A DNA stretch of 64,000 nt from NCBI GenBank assembly GCA_024704765.1, contig JAKMXF010000328.1, positions 185,260 to 249,259 of the forward strand. Reading direction: 5' to 3'. Positions 1-11,216 of the stretch are shown one piece after another. Origin of the DNA: Oopsacas minuta (lineage: Eukaryota > Porifera > Hexactinellida > Lyssacinosida > Leucopsacidae). The notes under the pieces are model-generated. The model searched no databases and was not told where the DNA came from. It worked only from the letters and a program-made list of their open reading frames with translations. Made by a program: the position numbers and the translations under genes. Each line of letters opens with the position of its first letter. Position 1 is the first letter of the stretch.

Positions 1-449
1 ATGAAAGTGTTAATATCGAGGATGTTGCCATTACCAACTTTGAGTTGGATCAATCTAACCTTGATATGCAACCTCAAAAGAAGGTTAAATATGATCCATT
101 CAGTTAGTTTCAAATCAATGAGACCACGACATCAACAACAACAAATCAAATTACAGACATTGATTTACAATTTAATGAAGAATTGCAAATGTACATTCAA
201 GAAACTGTTCCGAAACGGGAGAATTATAATCTCCTTGATTGGTGGAAGCAGAATAAACTTAGGTTTCCATTATTATCAATAATTGCCATGAGACTATTGG
301 TAATTCAGGCATCCTCATCCGAAAGCGAGAGACACTTTAGTGCCTTTAACGCTCGGCATATTGTAACATCTCAGCGGAATGCAATGTTGCCAGAAACAAT
401 CGAAGCTGTCTCTCTTGTGTTGGAAGGATATAAAAATAACTTAATTTAA
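1..449 (+). pseudogene. hAT transposase C-terminal fragment
   Basis: The stretch encodes the end of an hAT-superfamily DNA transposase, cut by the window edge. The frame at 183-449 (88 aa) carries the hATC dimerisation block: a W-W-K-Q-N pair followed by a hydrophobic run (PLLSIIAMRLL), then SSSESERHFSAF, which is the classical S/E-R-x-F-S signature. It ends with LPETIEAVSLVLEGYKNN, the usual end of Tam3/Ac-like transposases. The upstream 1-180 shows an acidic/Asn-rich linker in a shifted frame, so at least one frameshift is likely. No terminal repeat was recognised downstream to 480. Confidence 0.75.
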
Positions 450-2330
450 TTATTGTGTTAGACTAAATACTTACATTATACTTGTTCCTAATAATGAAAT
501 ATATAATGGGTCATGGGTCACTACTTCGATGGGTCACTTCATGTGACCCATTTGCAGCTCTGAAGCAGATTGGTTGATCTTGCTCTACTAAGTATCGAAA
601 GTGAGTTAACAAGAACAATTGATTTCAACTCAGTAATTGACAACTTTGCTACGATAAAGGCTCGGAGAGATGTCTTTTAGAAAATTTTGTGAGTTATAAT
701 TAAGTACATTTAGATGATGTAATAGAAACTCAAGATCAATAAAGATTAGATGAAACAAATAATTTTGAAGCATACAATACAGATAAAAATGTTTAAGAAA
801 ATAATTCGTGTACCAGTACACATTTATACCCATTACCGCTGGTGAATTAAATAACCGAACATATATCACGAGGAGTTATTCTAAGGACCCAAGGGTCTTT
901 ATAAAAAAATCTCCAGGCGCTAGTGTCTTAGCATTATTTATGGGACCCTAAGGCCCCAGCTCGAAATTCTATCCCAGGACCCTAAGGTCCTTGTTTAACT
1001 AAATATTTAATCCAGGACCCTGTATATAAAAATGCAACTTTAACTTGAAATTTCTACCAGTCAAAGTAAATAGGGGCAGACGACGAAATAGAATGATCAA
1101 ATTGGGTATAGGTTAGAATCAATGTAAAAATATTCAGACAGTTAAAACTAAATAATGAATCAAACAAAGGTGCATCAAAACACAAAAATTGCATGAAGTC
1201 CACATCCAAGTCTCTGGGTAGCTTAATAACAAGTACAAATGAAAACTCCCGACCAATAAGGTAGTGAACCAAATCTCTAGTCCCCTCCCAATGGTACCCG
1301 TTTATAATAATACAATAAAAAGTCCTATCACGTCCTCGTTTCTATAAATCCCATTTTCTATCATTATCCCCTTTTTAACACCATTTCTTAATTTCTAAAC
1401 ACTGAAGCTTCCTTAAATTTCTAAAATCACCTGTACCATCGTTTTAAACCCAAAAATCCAACGATCCATCTTTATATTGATGATCTAGGTGTGAAATAGT
1501 ACAAAAATAGTACAATAAATGTAATTCTAAAGTAGGGTCCTAAAGCGAAATTACACTCTAAGATCCTAGGGTCCTGAGAATGATGTAGCACACTAGGGTC
1601 CAAGATATAATTTCCCCGTATATCACATCATTATGTATTGAATTAACAGCTATATATATACCCATTTTTCAATAAATTACTGTTAAATGCCAATTACTGG
1701 ACTTATAAGGAGTACATATAGTAATTTGACACTCGTTCCATCAATGCAATATTATAATAACATAAACTACTAAAAAAATATTCGTTTAATTCATTGGCAA
1801 AGAAGAGTATAGATGTCGTTACAGGATGCTCAATCGGAGAATTTGAGAAGCATGTTTGACATAACACTGTACATTCACATGGCAAATTAGAATTAATAAT
1901 GCTATCTAAATATTTCATGAAGACATTCAGTTACTAATATGATGGATTATTCAAAATATCTATTCGAGTTCTCTGAGTTCTCTTATTAGCCACACGTGTT
2001 TTGTTCTCCAACAGTTAGTAATAACGAATATTGCTAACACTCGAGTTGATGATACAAGAACTCAACTATATTTCTTATTATCTGTAGGAAAAGTAAGACA
2101 TTGGATTTAGCGTCCTTCGATGTCCCAGTCGTTGCTTAAATTATAGTATGCACTAGCTGTTGCTCTTAATTTAATACTAAACGGTAAGAAAGACTCTAAT
2201 ACAATAAGATACCTTTATAACAAGAATTTTGTCTGTGTGCTATGGTTTTCCCCAAAACCATGGGACACAGAATCTAGACAAGGCCACATTAAACAGAATT
2301 TGTAAAATTTGCAGATAAACTAATTATAAT
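450..2330. other. Non-coding stretch with GGACCC/GGGTCC-rich segment
   Basis: No supportable gene is present. Between about 880 and 1610 the motif AGGACCC(T)AAGG and its complement recur: near 885, 945, 973, 1013, 1531, 1558, 1570 and 1600. The forward form dominates on the left and the GGGTCC form on the right, suggesting a decayed foldback or palindromic element about 730 bp long. The open frames here are short and lack family features. Confidence 0.4.
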
Positions 2331-2335
2331 TACTA

Positions 2336-3522
2336 CGGGCGTTCAATAAGTAATCGTTATTCCAAATTTTTGTAAGTCGGAATATTTCGATCCAGATCAA
2401 ACTGAATTTTCTAATAACAATCCATCCATTGTGAATTCAATAATGCAAAGCTTTTGTGATTCTGATGTTTCCTTCTAATATTTTACCTATTTATATTTTT
2501 GACAGTTTATTAAAGTAACATTTTTAATGGCTTCCAAAAGTACCGATTTCAAAATTGAGCATAGAGCATATGTGAAGATCAGAACACTGCTAAAATTTCA
2601 CCAACAGATATCCAAAGATTTAGAGGAAGTTTATAAGGATACAGCACTTCCATATTCCACTGTTGTTGATTGGGCTAGACGCTTCCGTAAAGGTAGAGTG
2701 TCCATTGAAGATGAGGCAAGAATAGGGGTACCAGTATCCAGCGCCAGTGACAAAAACATCCTTGAGATATCCGCGTTACTTGAAGAAGACCCTCAAATCA
2801 CGCTTGTGGAGATTACTGATACCGTTGGGATCTCAACGGGAACTGCTCAAGCTATTGTACATGATAATTGAAATTCCGAAAGATATGTGCTCGATGGGTG
2901 CCGCATTTACTAAGTCAGGCCCAGAAATCAAAGAGGGTCCAATGCGCTACTAAATTGCTCTCTGAGTTTGATCGAGCTGACTCCAGAAGGTTATTTGAGA
3001 TAGTAACAAGTGACGAGACTTGGGTACGTTATTCTGAGCCTTTATCAAAAAAGCAAACAAAGTATGGGTGTCAATAGGACAGGACCCACCAATGATCCCT
3101 CGACATGACTTTCTGGACCCGAGGGTTATGTACTGTGGATTGCGAATATTGCATGATGACGCCCGACCGTACAAGACAAAGCTGTTTAGAGAAGAGTTGG
3201 GAGCTATGAAGATTGGGGAGCTAGGTCACCCTCCCTACTCTCCAAGTCTAGCTTCCTGTGACTTTTGGTTGTTTCCAAAGCTAAAGAAAAATCTATCAGG
3301 CAGGAAATTCGAGAGTCAAGCTCAGATAGGATCGGCGATTTTCCAGTATATGAAAGGTGCCAACAGAAGACTACAAATAAGTATTTTTCGATTAGATAAA
3401 AAGGCTGAAATTGGTTTTACAGCACGAAGGGGAATCCTTTGAGAAACTCCATCACTAACTACATAATTATGCTATAAAAGTTTTGAATTACAATGTGATA
3501 ACGACTACTTATTGGACGCCCA
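2336..3522 (+). mobile_element. Mariner-family element with TIRs and TA target duplication
   Basis: A 1187-bp element with terminal inverted repeats. The left end reads CGGGCGTTCAATAAGTAATC and the right end is its imperfect complement (CGACTACTTATTGGACGCCC). Both ends are flanked by the expected TA. The transposase starts at 2527 and decays through several frameshifts. The TIR closely resembles that of the mariner at 37283-38617 (shared GGGCGTTCAATAAGT), so both belong to one mariner family. Confidence 0.88.
2527..3442 (+). pseudogene. Mariner transposase pseudogene
   Basis: The first frame (2527-2871, 114 aa) is the N-terminal HTH domain, with the mariner-type block PYSTVVDWARRFRKGR and a second helix-turn-helix ending GISTGTAQAIVHD. 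A later frame (2868-3077) holds the first catalytic Asp in SDETWVRY. The last frame (3068-3442) holds the second Asp region (LHDDARP) and the terminal HPPYSPSLASCDFWLF block with the third Asp. The stretch between RVMYCGL and LHDDARP is shorter than in intact mariners, so an internal deletion of some tens of codons is inferred. With frameshifts near 2870 and 3070 it cannot make an active enzyme. Confidence 0.85.
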
Positions 3523-3524
3523 TA

Positions 3525-4454
3525 GTAGAGTGTCAAAATCAAATTAAAATCAATTTTTACAAAATATATTCATTTTTTAGAAGAATCCGAAGAAAGCTTT
3601 ATTATTTCCAAAAGAAATGTTTTCAGAATCGGACAGAAGATTAACCAATTTAATATAATGATTGATTCAATTCGAATGAAAGTAACAGAGCCTGTCAGTC
3701 AAAAAAATTGTAGATTTTACCTTAGCACCTTACTGCTCCCGTGGAACAATCACAGATTTCTTCGAGAAAAGGGTAAGCAAGTTAGAATAATTCCTTGATA
3801 TCCTATGTATTAGTACGATTGATATTTAGACATTTATCTCAATAGGTAAAAAGGTAGATCAAGAAACAATTCGAGTTGTTGAAACTTTCTACCAGGATGA
3901 TGAATTCACACATAAGATTCTTAGGAGGAAAGATTACGTTAGCATTGCATGCAATATTCATGTATGATTTGCAAAAATTTCTCATCGGAATTCTTGCATG
4001 AAATGATACTGCATTATATCAGATGAAAACGAGCATGATACAGTTAATCTAGTAAGTATTCTTACATCATCTAAAGGTCATACTTCCCCAAATTAGAAGT
4101 CTAGAAGATTTTGGTTATGGGTGTGTTGGTCAATAAAAAACAAAAGAACTTATATAACCTGAGCAAAAATATGAATGATCTTGGGATAGAAGTGACTTGG
4201 ATATATTCGGAACATCTCAAGGGAAATATCCCTGTGATGGAATTGGAGGGAAAGTGAAGAGAGTCACTGGTAGAGCTAGTTTACAAAGGCAAAAGAAAAA
4301 CCATATTCGCACTGCAGATGTTCAAGTTTTGCTCAACGATGGCGAATCTTCCACCCATCCAATTCTTCTTTGTATCTACTATTGAAGTACCCAAAATATT
4401 GAAATATTGGCTAAAAGATATGTGAGTGTGATTTCCTAATTTAAGTAAGCATAT
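3525..4454. other. Intergenic, nothing recognised
   Basis: AT-rich sequence between the mariner and the next hAT-type element. Only one short frame of 62 codons (4197-4385) is open; it has no recognisable motif and no start context that would support it. Confidence 0.5.
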
Positions 4455-4462
4455 ATGACCTT

Positions 4463-5336
4463 CAGTAGCGGATTAGCCAAGGGGCTAAAGGAGCCTTGGC
4501 ACCCAGCCTCTACTTTTAACTGATCTCGCGGTCTTAGCATATATGATGAAATTTCCCTGTTTGGTAATAGGAAATTCTTACTTAGATTTCGGATTTACCT
4601 CAAGAGTTATACTCCACATGGTCTCACTTTATACCTTAAGTCTCAGTCTCCACACTGCATTTGTTGTTTGCTCAAAAGGTGCAGTCATTTTGAATGCGAA
4701 CGCCACAAATATCAAAGTTAATTGAATGACAAGGTAGTCAATATAAAAACATCAAAATAACGTCCATATCCACTATATTCGATTGTTAAACTTCATTTCT
4801 GAGTTCTACTCAGCCTAGTAGTGAATAAAGTTATCTTATATATAAAAACTCAGTGGTTTTATTATTTCAAATTTCCCACTTGATTAGTTGATTCAATTCA
4901 AAATGAAAACGATAATTGCCAGTTAAATATAGGCTTCCAGTTTATATTAAACGAGGCCAAGGAGTGAGGTGTGAGCCTCTTTGAAATGCTTGCTATTTTG
5001 ATCTCCAAACTTAAGTGGATAAAAGCGAATTGCGCTCAACTGTCTGAGAGCCGTCTAAATATGCTATCTTGGATGTTAATAGAACACGATTTGCTACGAA
5101 AAATTGACTTTAGAGAAACTATTGGAGAGTTCAGTAATCGCAAATCTCGTAAAGTAAAGGTTTAGTCGTTTTTTTATATTCATGTAGTCATAAAATTGTT
5201 TGTGATTTCTTTATTAGTGGTATTTTTCTGAATTATATTTGATTATGATGACTGTTTTTTAATGGATAGAGGCTAAAAATAACAGCCTCACAATCGTACT
5301 AGGTGCCCGACCTCGCAGGCCCTTAATCCGCCCCTG
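4463..5336 (+). mobile_element. Deleted hAT element with exact 8-bp target duplication
   Basis: An 874-bp insertion is flanked on both sides by the identical octamer ATGACCTT (4455-4462 and 5337-5344), the hallmark of hAT transposition. The left end begins CAGTAGCGGATTAGCCAAGG and the right end reads inward as CAGGGGCGGATTAAGGGCCT, an imperfect inverted repeat. It is an internal-deletion derivative: only the last part of a transposase survives (4971-5165). The exact duplication suggests fairly recent movement compared with other insertions here. Confidence 0.9.
4971..5165 (+). pseudogene. ZMYM1-like hAT transposase tail
   Basis: A 64-codon frame inside the deleted hAT matches the extreme C-terminus of hAT transposases of the ZMYM1/TTF-finger type. 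It shows LSESRLNMLSWMLIEHDLLR, then KIDFRETIGEFSNRKSRK, resembling the family's ending (L-S-x-L-x-I-E-x-D-L then I-D-F-x-x-x-I-x-E-F-x-x-x-K-x-R). The DNA-binding and catalytic regions are missing, so this is a relic. Its orientation gives the element polarity, left to right. Confidence 0.65.
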
Positions 5337-5344
5337 ATGACCTT

Positions 5345-6194
5345 ATATAATGTTTATAGATTTCTTAACAGCACGACTATACCAGGATAAGGTAACGTGA
5401 GAGTCAGTTTATGCATCCAAAGTACTTAATCGCTCTGACAATTATTTCTTCTGGCCTACAATAGATATATGTTACATCCCCGAAAATAATATTTTCAGCT
5501 CCGTACCTTCTTCTAAAAGTGCCCGGAAACACATAAAATATGATCCAGAATCCCAATATATTGAAAGAGAAACTAGTTGAGAGAAAGAATTAATTAAATA
5601 TACATAATATAAAAGTATGTGATATTATACCTAGATCTTTTGGCTATTTTAAAAATTCTTTCTAATTAATTAAATGGAAATCCTGTATGGGGATAGTACT
5701 CAAATCAGTACACCCTTTCCATACCCGTCTATTAATTTGCATATTTTCAAAGGAGTCTCCTTAAGAGACTTGTGATGAGCAATTATTTCCTTCCTATCTG
5801 TGTTAATATCAAATTCCAGCTCTTCAGAAAGTTTAGTTTGAACCATTGGAGGGTAAGGATTTATGACGTTGGAAATCTAATTCACCATTAGTCAATAGAC
5901 TACCTTTTTGAGGTAATTTACATGTTATATTTCGATCGACAAATCAATCACCTCATTTAATGGACTCTCGCCAGACTTTGGTGCATCATGTATCTAAAGT
6001 AAAGACTGTACATGCGGTGACCCCTTTGCTGAAACTCTATCCCATAAAAATCAGTGAGAATACCAAGGGGACTAACCTTTGAGCCAAGGACTATGAATGG
6101 CTCCTTAGAACGATGGTCATTATACCTTGCGAAAGTGACAGGATCTCTCCTTATCAACTCTGCTCGTTCACTCTGCTGTAATTCCAGCTCAATA
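5345..6194. other. Intergenic, nothing recognised
   Basis: AT-rich DNA without a supportable gene. The two overlapping frames near 5957-6239 on opposite strands run into the terminus of the pogo element and lack domain features. Confidence 0.45.
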
Positions 6195-6467
6195 TACAGT
6201 AGAACCTCCCAAAGTGGGGTGTACAATTGGTGTATTTAGTAAACTGCAGCTAAATGAACCTCCCAAATTGGGGTTTTTGTCAGAAGTGGGGTGTGGGATG
6301 CGCCTGCTGAAATTTGGAACAATATTGTATTCAAAATTTACATTTTTTATTCCCAAAGTGGGGTATCCAAAGTGAGGTATTTCCCAAAGCGGGGTACCTA
6401 AGTGGGGTGAATCACTATTATATGTTAAAAGTGATTCAATACTAGGATAGTATCCTTCCTACACCAC

Positions 6468-7130
6468 TTAATTTTCATTATTCTTCTTCAGCAGATAAAA
6501 GTCAATTGATGGTTGAATCAGATTAGCCTGTACCCTTTCCAGGATTTTGTCTTGAACTGGGATAACCATTGTTACTTCATCATCCATTCCTTTGTGTTCA
6601 AAATACTTTTCGAGTTCAGATAAACGCAACACAACTGCAGGTGGACCAGCTATTAAAACTTCTTGATCAAGGATATCCTGCTCATCATGATTTACAACAT
6701 CTGAAATTAGATCTGGAATGATTTCATTATGTGATTCAAAGCGGAAACCAGCTTTCTCAAAATAACGAGAAACAGTGGATGTATTGTGTAAAGAATTCCA
6801 AACCCTACCAAGCCAAACATATGCACGGAACATATCGACGCCTTCCATGGGATGTTTATCGATGAAAATCATCTTAGACATGTGTTCATGGAGGTATTTA
6901 AAATATCTAATTTTCAAAGCGTTACCGATCCCTTGATCGACAGGTTGTAACAGAGATGTACAATTCGCTGGTAACCATTCACCAAGGACATGAGTTAGAT
7001 GTTCCTTTGCTAATTCGAATCCACATTCATGACCGGAAAAATTATCAAGAAAGAGCAAGACATTCCGTTTCTGTGTTTCAATTGTTGTATTTAAATATAA
7101 AAGCCACTCCTTGAAAATAGTAGAATTCAT
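6468..7130 (-). pseudogene. Tigger-type transposase, DDE_1 catalytic part
   Basis: This 220-aa frame is the C-terminal catalytic half of a pogo/Tigger transposase. It begins in the RNase-H-like fold and shows LLFLDNFSGHE, holding the second catalytic Asp. LPANCTSLLQPVDQGI carries the third Asp and the Q-P-x-D-x-G-I signature typical of the DDD triad in Tigger and jerky-like proteins. The first Asp (NGDEVGLY) lies in a different frame upstream at about 7375. The remaining C-terminus is acidic and helical. Relative to an intact enzyme of about 500 aa, the gene is broken into three frames. Confidence 0.9.
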
Positions 7131-7299
7131 CCATCCTTTGGGAGTCGCTTTTCATTGCATGCATACCGGGAGTTTATTAGTGTCGTAGTGAATTCTAGGG
7201 AATGCTCTTGGTTTTAAATACTAATTAATAACAATCATTTGCTCCATATGTCCATCCATAGCAGCAACAATGAACACAGTAATCCTCTTCTTACTGACT

Positions 7300-7491
7300 T
7301 TACTTCCTGCGGGGTTTGGGCCTTGCTGAAGCAATGTTCTTTTCCACTTTGTTCCGATAAAGACCAACCTCGTCACCATTAAGAACATCCTTTTTGTCAT
7401 AACCTTTAAGGAGAGTAGGTAATATCTTCTTGAATTCCTCAACAGCATTCATGGGAGCTGACCCTCTTCCTCCTTGGAGAGCGCTACTCAC
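7300..7491 (-). pseudogene. Tigger-type transposase, middle fragment with first Asp
   Basis: A 63-aa frame contains FKKILPTLLKGYDKKDVLNGDEVGLYRNK in one run. The Asp of NGDEVGLY corresponds to the first acid of the pogo/Tigger DDD triad. It lies between the HTH part (7630-7896) and the catalytic half (6468-7130) on the same strand, so all three are remnants of one gene interrupted by frameshifts. Confidence 0.82.
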
Positions 7492-7629
7492 AATTCTATT
7501 GCGGCTTCGGAACCTTTCTAACCAGCATTAGAGGCACTAAACCATCTAAATTGGGCAGCTTCTTCGAAATCATTGTGGCAATATTTTGTATAATTGGACC
7601 AGTTACAATAGCATTTAAATCTCGGGCTC

Positions 7630-7896
7630 TCACGCTATACTCAACAAGTTTGTCATCCAGATCAATAGTCTTAACCTGACTATACGCTTTCTTTCCGTAC
7701 CTTTGCGAAGAGCACTATCTAGAGTTTCAAAATTAATAGCTACCCATCGTTCCTTTTCCTTACTAATCCTAGACACAGTACCTTTGGAGGCCTTGTACTT
7801 TTGTACAGCATCTAATTGGGTCATTCCTTTGGATAGATCCTGTGCAATTGTGACCTTCCTCTTTAAACTTAGTTGAGTTTTATGAACAGTAGCCAT
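7630..7896 (-). pseudogene. Tigger-type transposase, CENP-B-like N-terminal HTH
   Basis: The frame starts with an ATG and reads LSLKRKVTIAQDLSKGMTQL followed by KYKASKGTVSRISKEKERW. This is the CENP-B/Psq helix-turn-helix at the N-terminus of Tigger transposases. The likely native start of the transposase is therefore 7896 (minus strand), about 130 bp inside the right TIR. The tail after residue 60 runs out of frame. Confidence 0.85.
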
Positions 7897-8031
7897 AAAT
7901 CATATAAAATCTAGAACAACACTTAATGAAATTTTAAAAAAATTATTGTCGGAAGTGGGGTATTTCCCAAAGTGGGGTGTAATATTTTAGCAGTGCTTCC
8001 CAGACACCCCACTTAGGGAGGTTCTACTGTA

Positions 8032-8342
8032 TGTGGATAATTTTTCGTTATTTAGAATCTCTTTCAGGATTATTAGCAACCCTGGTAATTAGTCTCGGTT
8101 GCTGATAGTGTGATAAAGAGTGTAGGTCATCCCAACTGTCTTATCATAGACATTAATTCTTCCTGTTTCTGCTGCTAGAATGCAAGAGAAGACTAAATAG
8201 CCTCTAGAAATTTGAAAACATCATAATGTGCTATCGTTTTCACAAGACTTTCATCATCCAGGTTATCAGATACTGTCACAGTCTGACCATCTTTGTAGCT
8301 TGCTTTTCTCAACCAAATATTAATATTAATAGCATTATCATA
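8032..8342. other. Short intergenic spacer
   Basis: No gene or repeat recognised between the pogo element and the GGGGGCTTAAGCCCCC palindrome near 8363, which probably marks the outer end of the next hAT element. Confidence 0.4.
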
Positions 8343-8450
8343 GCCGTGGACAAGGGGTTTGGGGGCTTAAGCCCCCAAATTTTGCCTCACCAATTCCCGA
8401 AAATTCCTGAAAACATATGTGAAATTATGCTTTATTAATAATTTATGAAG

Positions 8451-8836
8451 TTATTCCGGATATCTTCCAAACAAATGCATTCTACCCTTATTACAAGTAA
8501 CAAATTCATACACTAATTCTTTCAATGGTAAACCGTCCGTTCTTTGTTTGTGCACATGAAGTAACAAGCACCAATTCAATCGTGCTTGGCATGTAGTTGT
8601 ACGACATCCAGGTCTTAAGTCTGCGGAGTGCACTGAAACTTCTTTCACTTGGGATATTTGTTGCTGGCATCACAAGAATTAATTTCACAATTTTGATTAC
8701 CTCTGAGAAAAGATTTTTCTGTACTATTCAAAGATTTGAGATTAGTTATTATTAATGGCAAATCCATCAAAACTGCTCCAACGCAATGGAAGAGTTTCAA
8801 CTGCGTTTGAGACGGTCTCTGCATGGGTAAAGTCAT
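8451..8836 (-). pseudogene. ZMYM1-like hAT transposase, C-terminal dimerisation part
   Basis: The minus-strand frame 8688-8506 reads LILVMPATNIPSERSFSALRRL and then TWMSYNYMPSTIELV, which is the hATC block (P-A-T-N-x-x-S-E-R-S-F-S-A-L-R-R). The following HVHKQRTDGL in the adjacent frame completes the usual C-terminal HxxxTD motif. It is the downstream half of the transposase whose upstream half begins at 11541, the two being separated by the Ginger1 element. Confidence 0.85.
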
Positions 8837-9336
8837 CTCCTTAGAATACGATTATAGAACCAATCAAATCTGAATCTTGGCGTTTTCTGAACTAATCAGG
8901 GCTGTACTAAATTTTGGGGCATCTAGAATCCCTTCAGATCAAATCTGTCCTTGATAGCTGCCATAGTTAGAATAATTATTTGAAAATTCATTTTTCTATA
9001 ATGTTCCTCAACACTAGTTGGGTACTCTAGTATTTCCAACTGTTTAATATCTTCGGGGAACTTTCCTTTTCCTCGGAAGTGCCGGTGTAGCAGCCTAGAT
9101 TAACCTCCCGCCTGAATATACCTTCTGAGCCTAGATCAACCCCCTGGGTATAAACTAGCCTAGCCTAGATGAACTTCCTGGGTATAAACTCGTCTAGCCT
9201 AGCCTAGTTTATACCCTGTGTAAATATTCCCAATGAGATTATAGTAATTTAGAGTTTTTTAAATTATCTGCTAATACAATAATGAATCTATGGTACTAAT
9301 GAACAGATAGGAACAATATTGTTTATGTTTCTAGTA

Positions 9337-9885
9337 TCATTGTATATTAATGACTACGTTGAAGTGTTCGACCAAATTTTCCAGATATAATGCAGTTTCT
9401 GTTGTTTCTGTCAATGTAAAAGATGCAGGGTATATAAGCCATTCCATAGAATCCCCACTCTTTGCATACACAACGATATTATGTTGAATAGGATTAGCTG
9501 TGGTCAGTATTTCTGCCTCGGTTGCCCAAATACCACTGGAGTCAATGGCACTTTCTCTGACATAATTGGCAACCGTTTGAGAAAGATACTTTCTTAGTGT
9601 TCCACTCGAACTACCACTCATGTGATGGACGACTTTATTACAAATTATAATATGGCTATCTTCTGAACCTGTTAGGATGTAGCTTATTGATCGGAAATAG
9701 CAATAACCAACACCTTTAGTCCTGTATATCCGCGAGGGTTTAGATAGGTAGCCAGGTTTTCCAAAGTATTGGGTCTTGCATATGTTCAAGTTGAGAACTT
9801 TGGCGACATTTTTTTCTAGATTCAGCGGAAATTGGAGAAAACAGTCTGTTTGGGTTGAATTGTTTAACTCCTTGTTTAACTCCAA
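9337..9885 (-). pseudogene. OTU-type cysteine protease domain of Ginger1
   Basis: The 182-aa frame ends in an OTU fold. The catalytic-Cys segment appears as GVGYCYFRSISYILTGSEDS, where the usual D-G-N/D-C-L-F-R-S is altered to G-V-G-Y-C-Y-F-R-S: the Cys remains but the preceding Asp is lost. The centre has IWATEAEILTTANPIQHNIV, the usual W-x-x-E-x-E region, and the end reads ALYLENLVEHFNVVIN, with the catalytic-His segment H-F-N-V-V. Length and order suit a complete OTU domain. The role in transposition of Ginger OTU domains is not established; desumoylating or deubiquitinating activity is inferred. Confidence 0.82.
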
Positions 9886-11216
9886 TTAAAACTAGCTCAA
9901 CCGTACACTCTAGTTTCTTAATCTTAGAATGTGATATTGAAATTGTTTTCTTTTTCTTTGATTTACCATCTTCAGCTTTGTTATTTGAATCATAAACCTT
10001 AGAGTCTGCAATATTATATATATTTTTTAGTTTCTTACCTGTGTTAATAATCTCTAGGATTGCACGTCCTTTATCTAGCAACTCAATGATTTATAAGGAC
10101 CCATCCAGCGTGGTTCCATTTTCGATCCCATTCGATGTATTTGCTAGCAGTTTTTTTGTACACAGTAGCGCCAGGTGATAACACTTTACTATTAGAATGA
10201 CGGTCATCAAAGTTGCGCTTTTGATGTTTCTATGCGTTTGTGGTATTAAGATTAATTTTGGCGTTGATAGCATCCCACATCATGCCAAACGCTTGTAAAA
10301 CTTTTGGGTTCGCTTGCTCAATTGATTTTGGAGGTTTAATGGACAAATCAATTGGTAGCTTCGCAGTACGAGAATACATCGCTTGAAATGGAGTACATTT
10401 CTTAGAAGCATGAATGCTTGTGTGATAAGCAAATAGTATTCCTGGGATATACATATTCCAATCATCACCTCTTTCATTTACCAATTTCACCAATGCAGAT
10501 TTCAGGGTACGGTTATCTCTCTCCAGTTGTCCATTTGTTTCAGATGATAAGCAGAAGAAATTCGATGCTCAGTCTGCAGAATGTAAGAAGATAATCAATA
10601 ACTTCGTTCACAAACTCTCTTCCTTGATCACTTATCAGTGTGTCCATACATCCCAATCTGCAAACTACTATGTATAGAAAATCAGCTACAGATTTAGAAG
10701 TTTTGTCTGGAATGGCAATAACTTCTTACCACTTGGAAAAGTGGTCTGAAATAGCTACAATATATTTGTTGCCAGTTGTAGACTCCTGTAGGGCCCGATG
10801 GGATCAATTCCTACAAGACTCCATACTTGGGATGGTACGCGTATCGAAGAAAGCGAAGGACGTTCCATCTTAAGTTTTGGGTTGACTGTTAATTTTAGTA
10901 TTAGTAAATATTTACCTTTCCAGTAGAATCTTGATGCGATCTTTTGGTAGGTTTTGTCACGACCAAAATTACCACCGGTTACAGGGTTATCATGACACAT
11001 TTTGAGTACTGCGCCCACTCCACTTTTTCGTGACACTTGCTTTTCAGCATGCATCAGAACCCCATCCTTCAAAGTATATGGCTTAACAGTTTGTCTGAAT
11101 TGTGATTTCGCATTGACTCGTTTTTCAGCTGGAAGTTTATAGATCTTTCCTTGATATTTGTTTTCGTTGGATATAAAAAAATGCAATATTTGATTGTAGA
11201 GTTGATCATCCATCAA
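9337..11216 (-). pseudogene. Ginger1 integrase-OTU protein (degraded)
   Basis: Reading down the minus strand: 11216-10755 has the zinc-binding H2C2 remnant (CHDNPVTGGNFGRDKTYQKI, one His replaced by Asn) and the first catalytic Asp in VGIDPIGPY. About 10640-10600 shows TLISDQGREFVNE (second Asp). About 10540-10500 shows TNGQLERDNRTLK (catalytic Glu). 10493-10230 shows DDWNMYIPGILFAYHTSIHA, the end of the core. A frame beginning near 10090 reads IIELLDKGRAILEI (GPY/F-like), and a Lys-rich linker leads to an OTU domain at 9885-9337. Multiple shifts break it. The order integrase, GPY/F, OTU is the published Ginger1 layout. Confidence 0.88.

Larger units (their letters stand above)
6197..8029 (-). 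mobile_element. Tigger/pogo-type DNA transposon, bounded by TA
   Basis: A 1833-bp element with inverted ends. The left end reads CAGTAGAACCTCCCAAAGTG and the right end reads inward as CAGTAGAACCTCCCTAAGTG. TA lies at 6195-6196 and 8030-8031. Both termini contain several extra copies of the AAGTGGGGT motif (for example 6280, 6355, 6375, 6395 on the left; 7955, 7970 on the right), likely subterminal transposase-binding repeats. It carries a three-part degenerate transposase on the minus strand. Confidence 0.92.
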
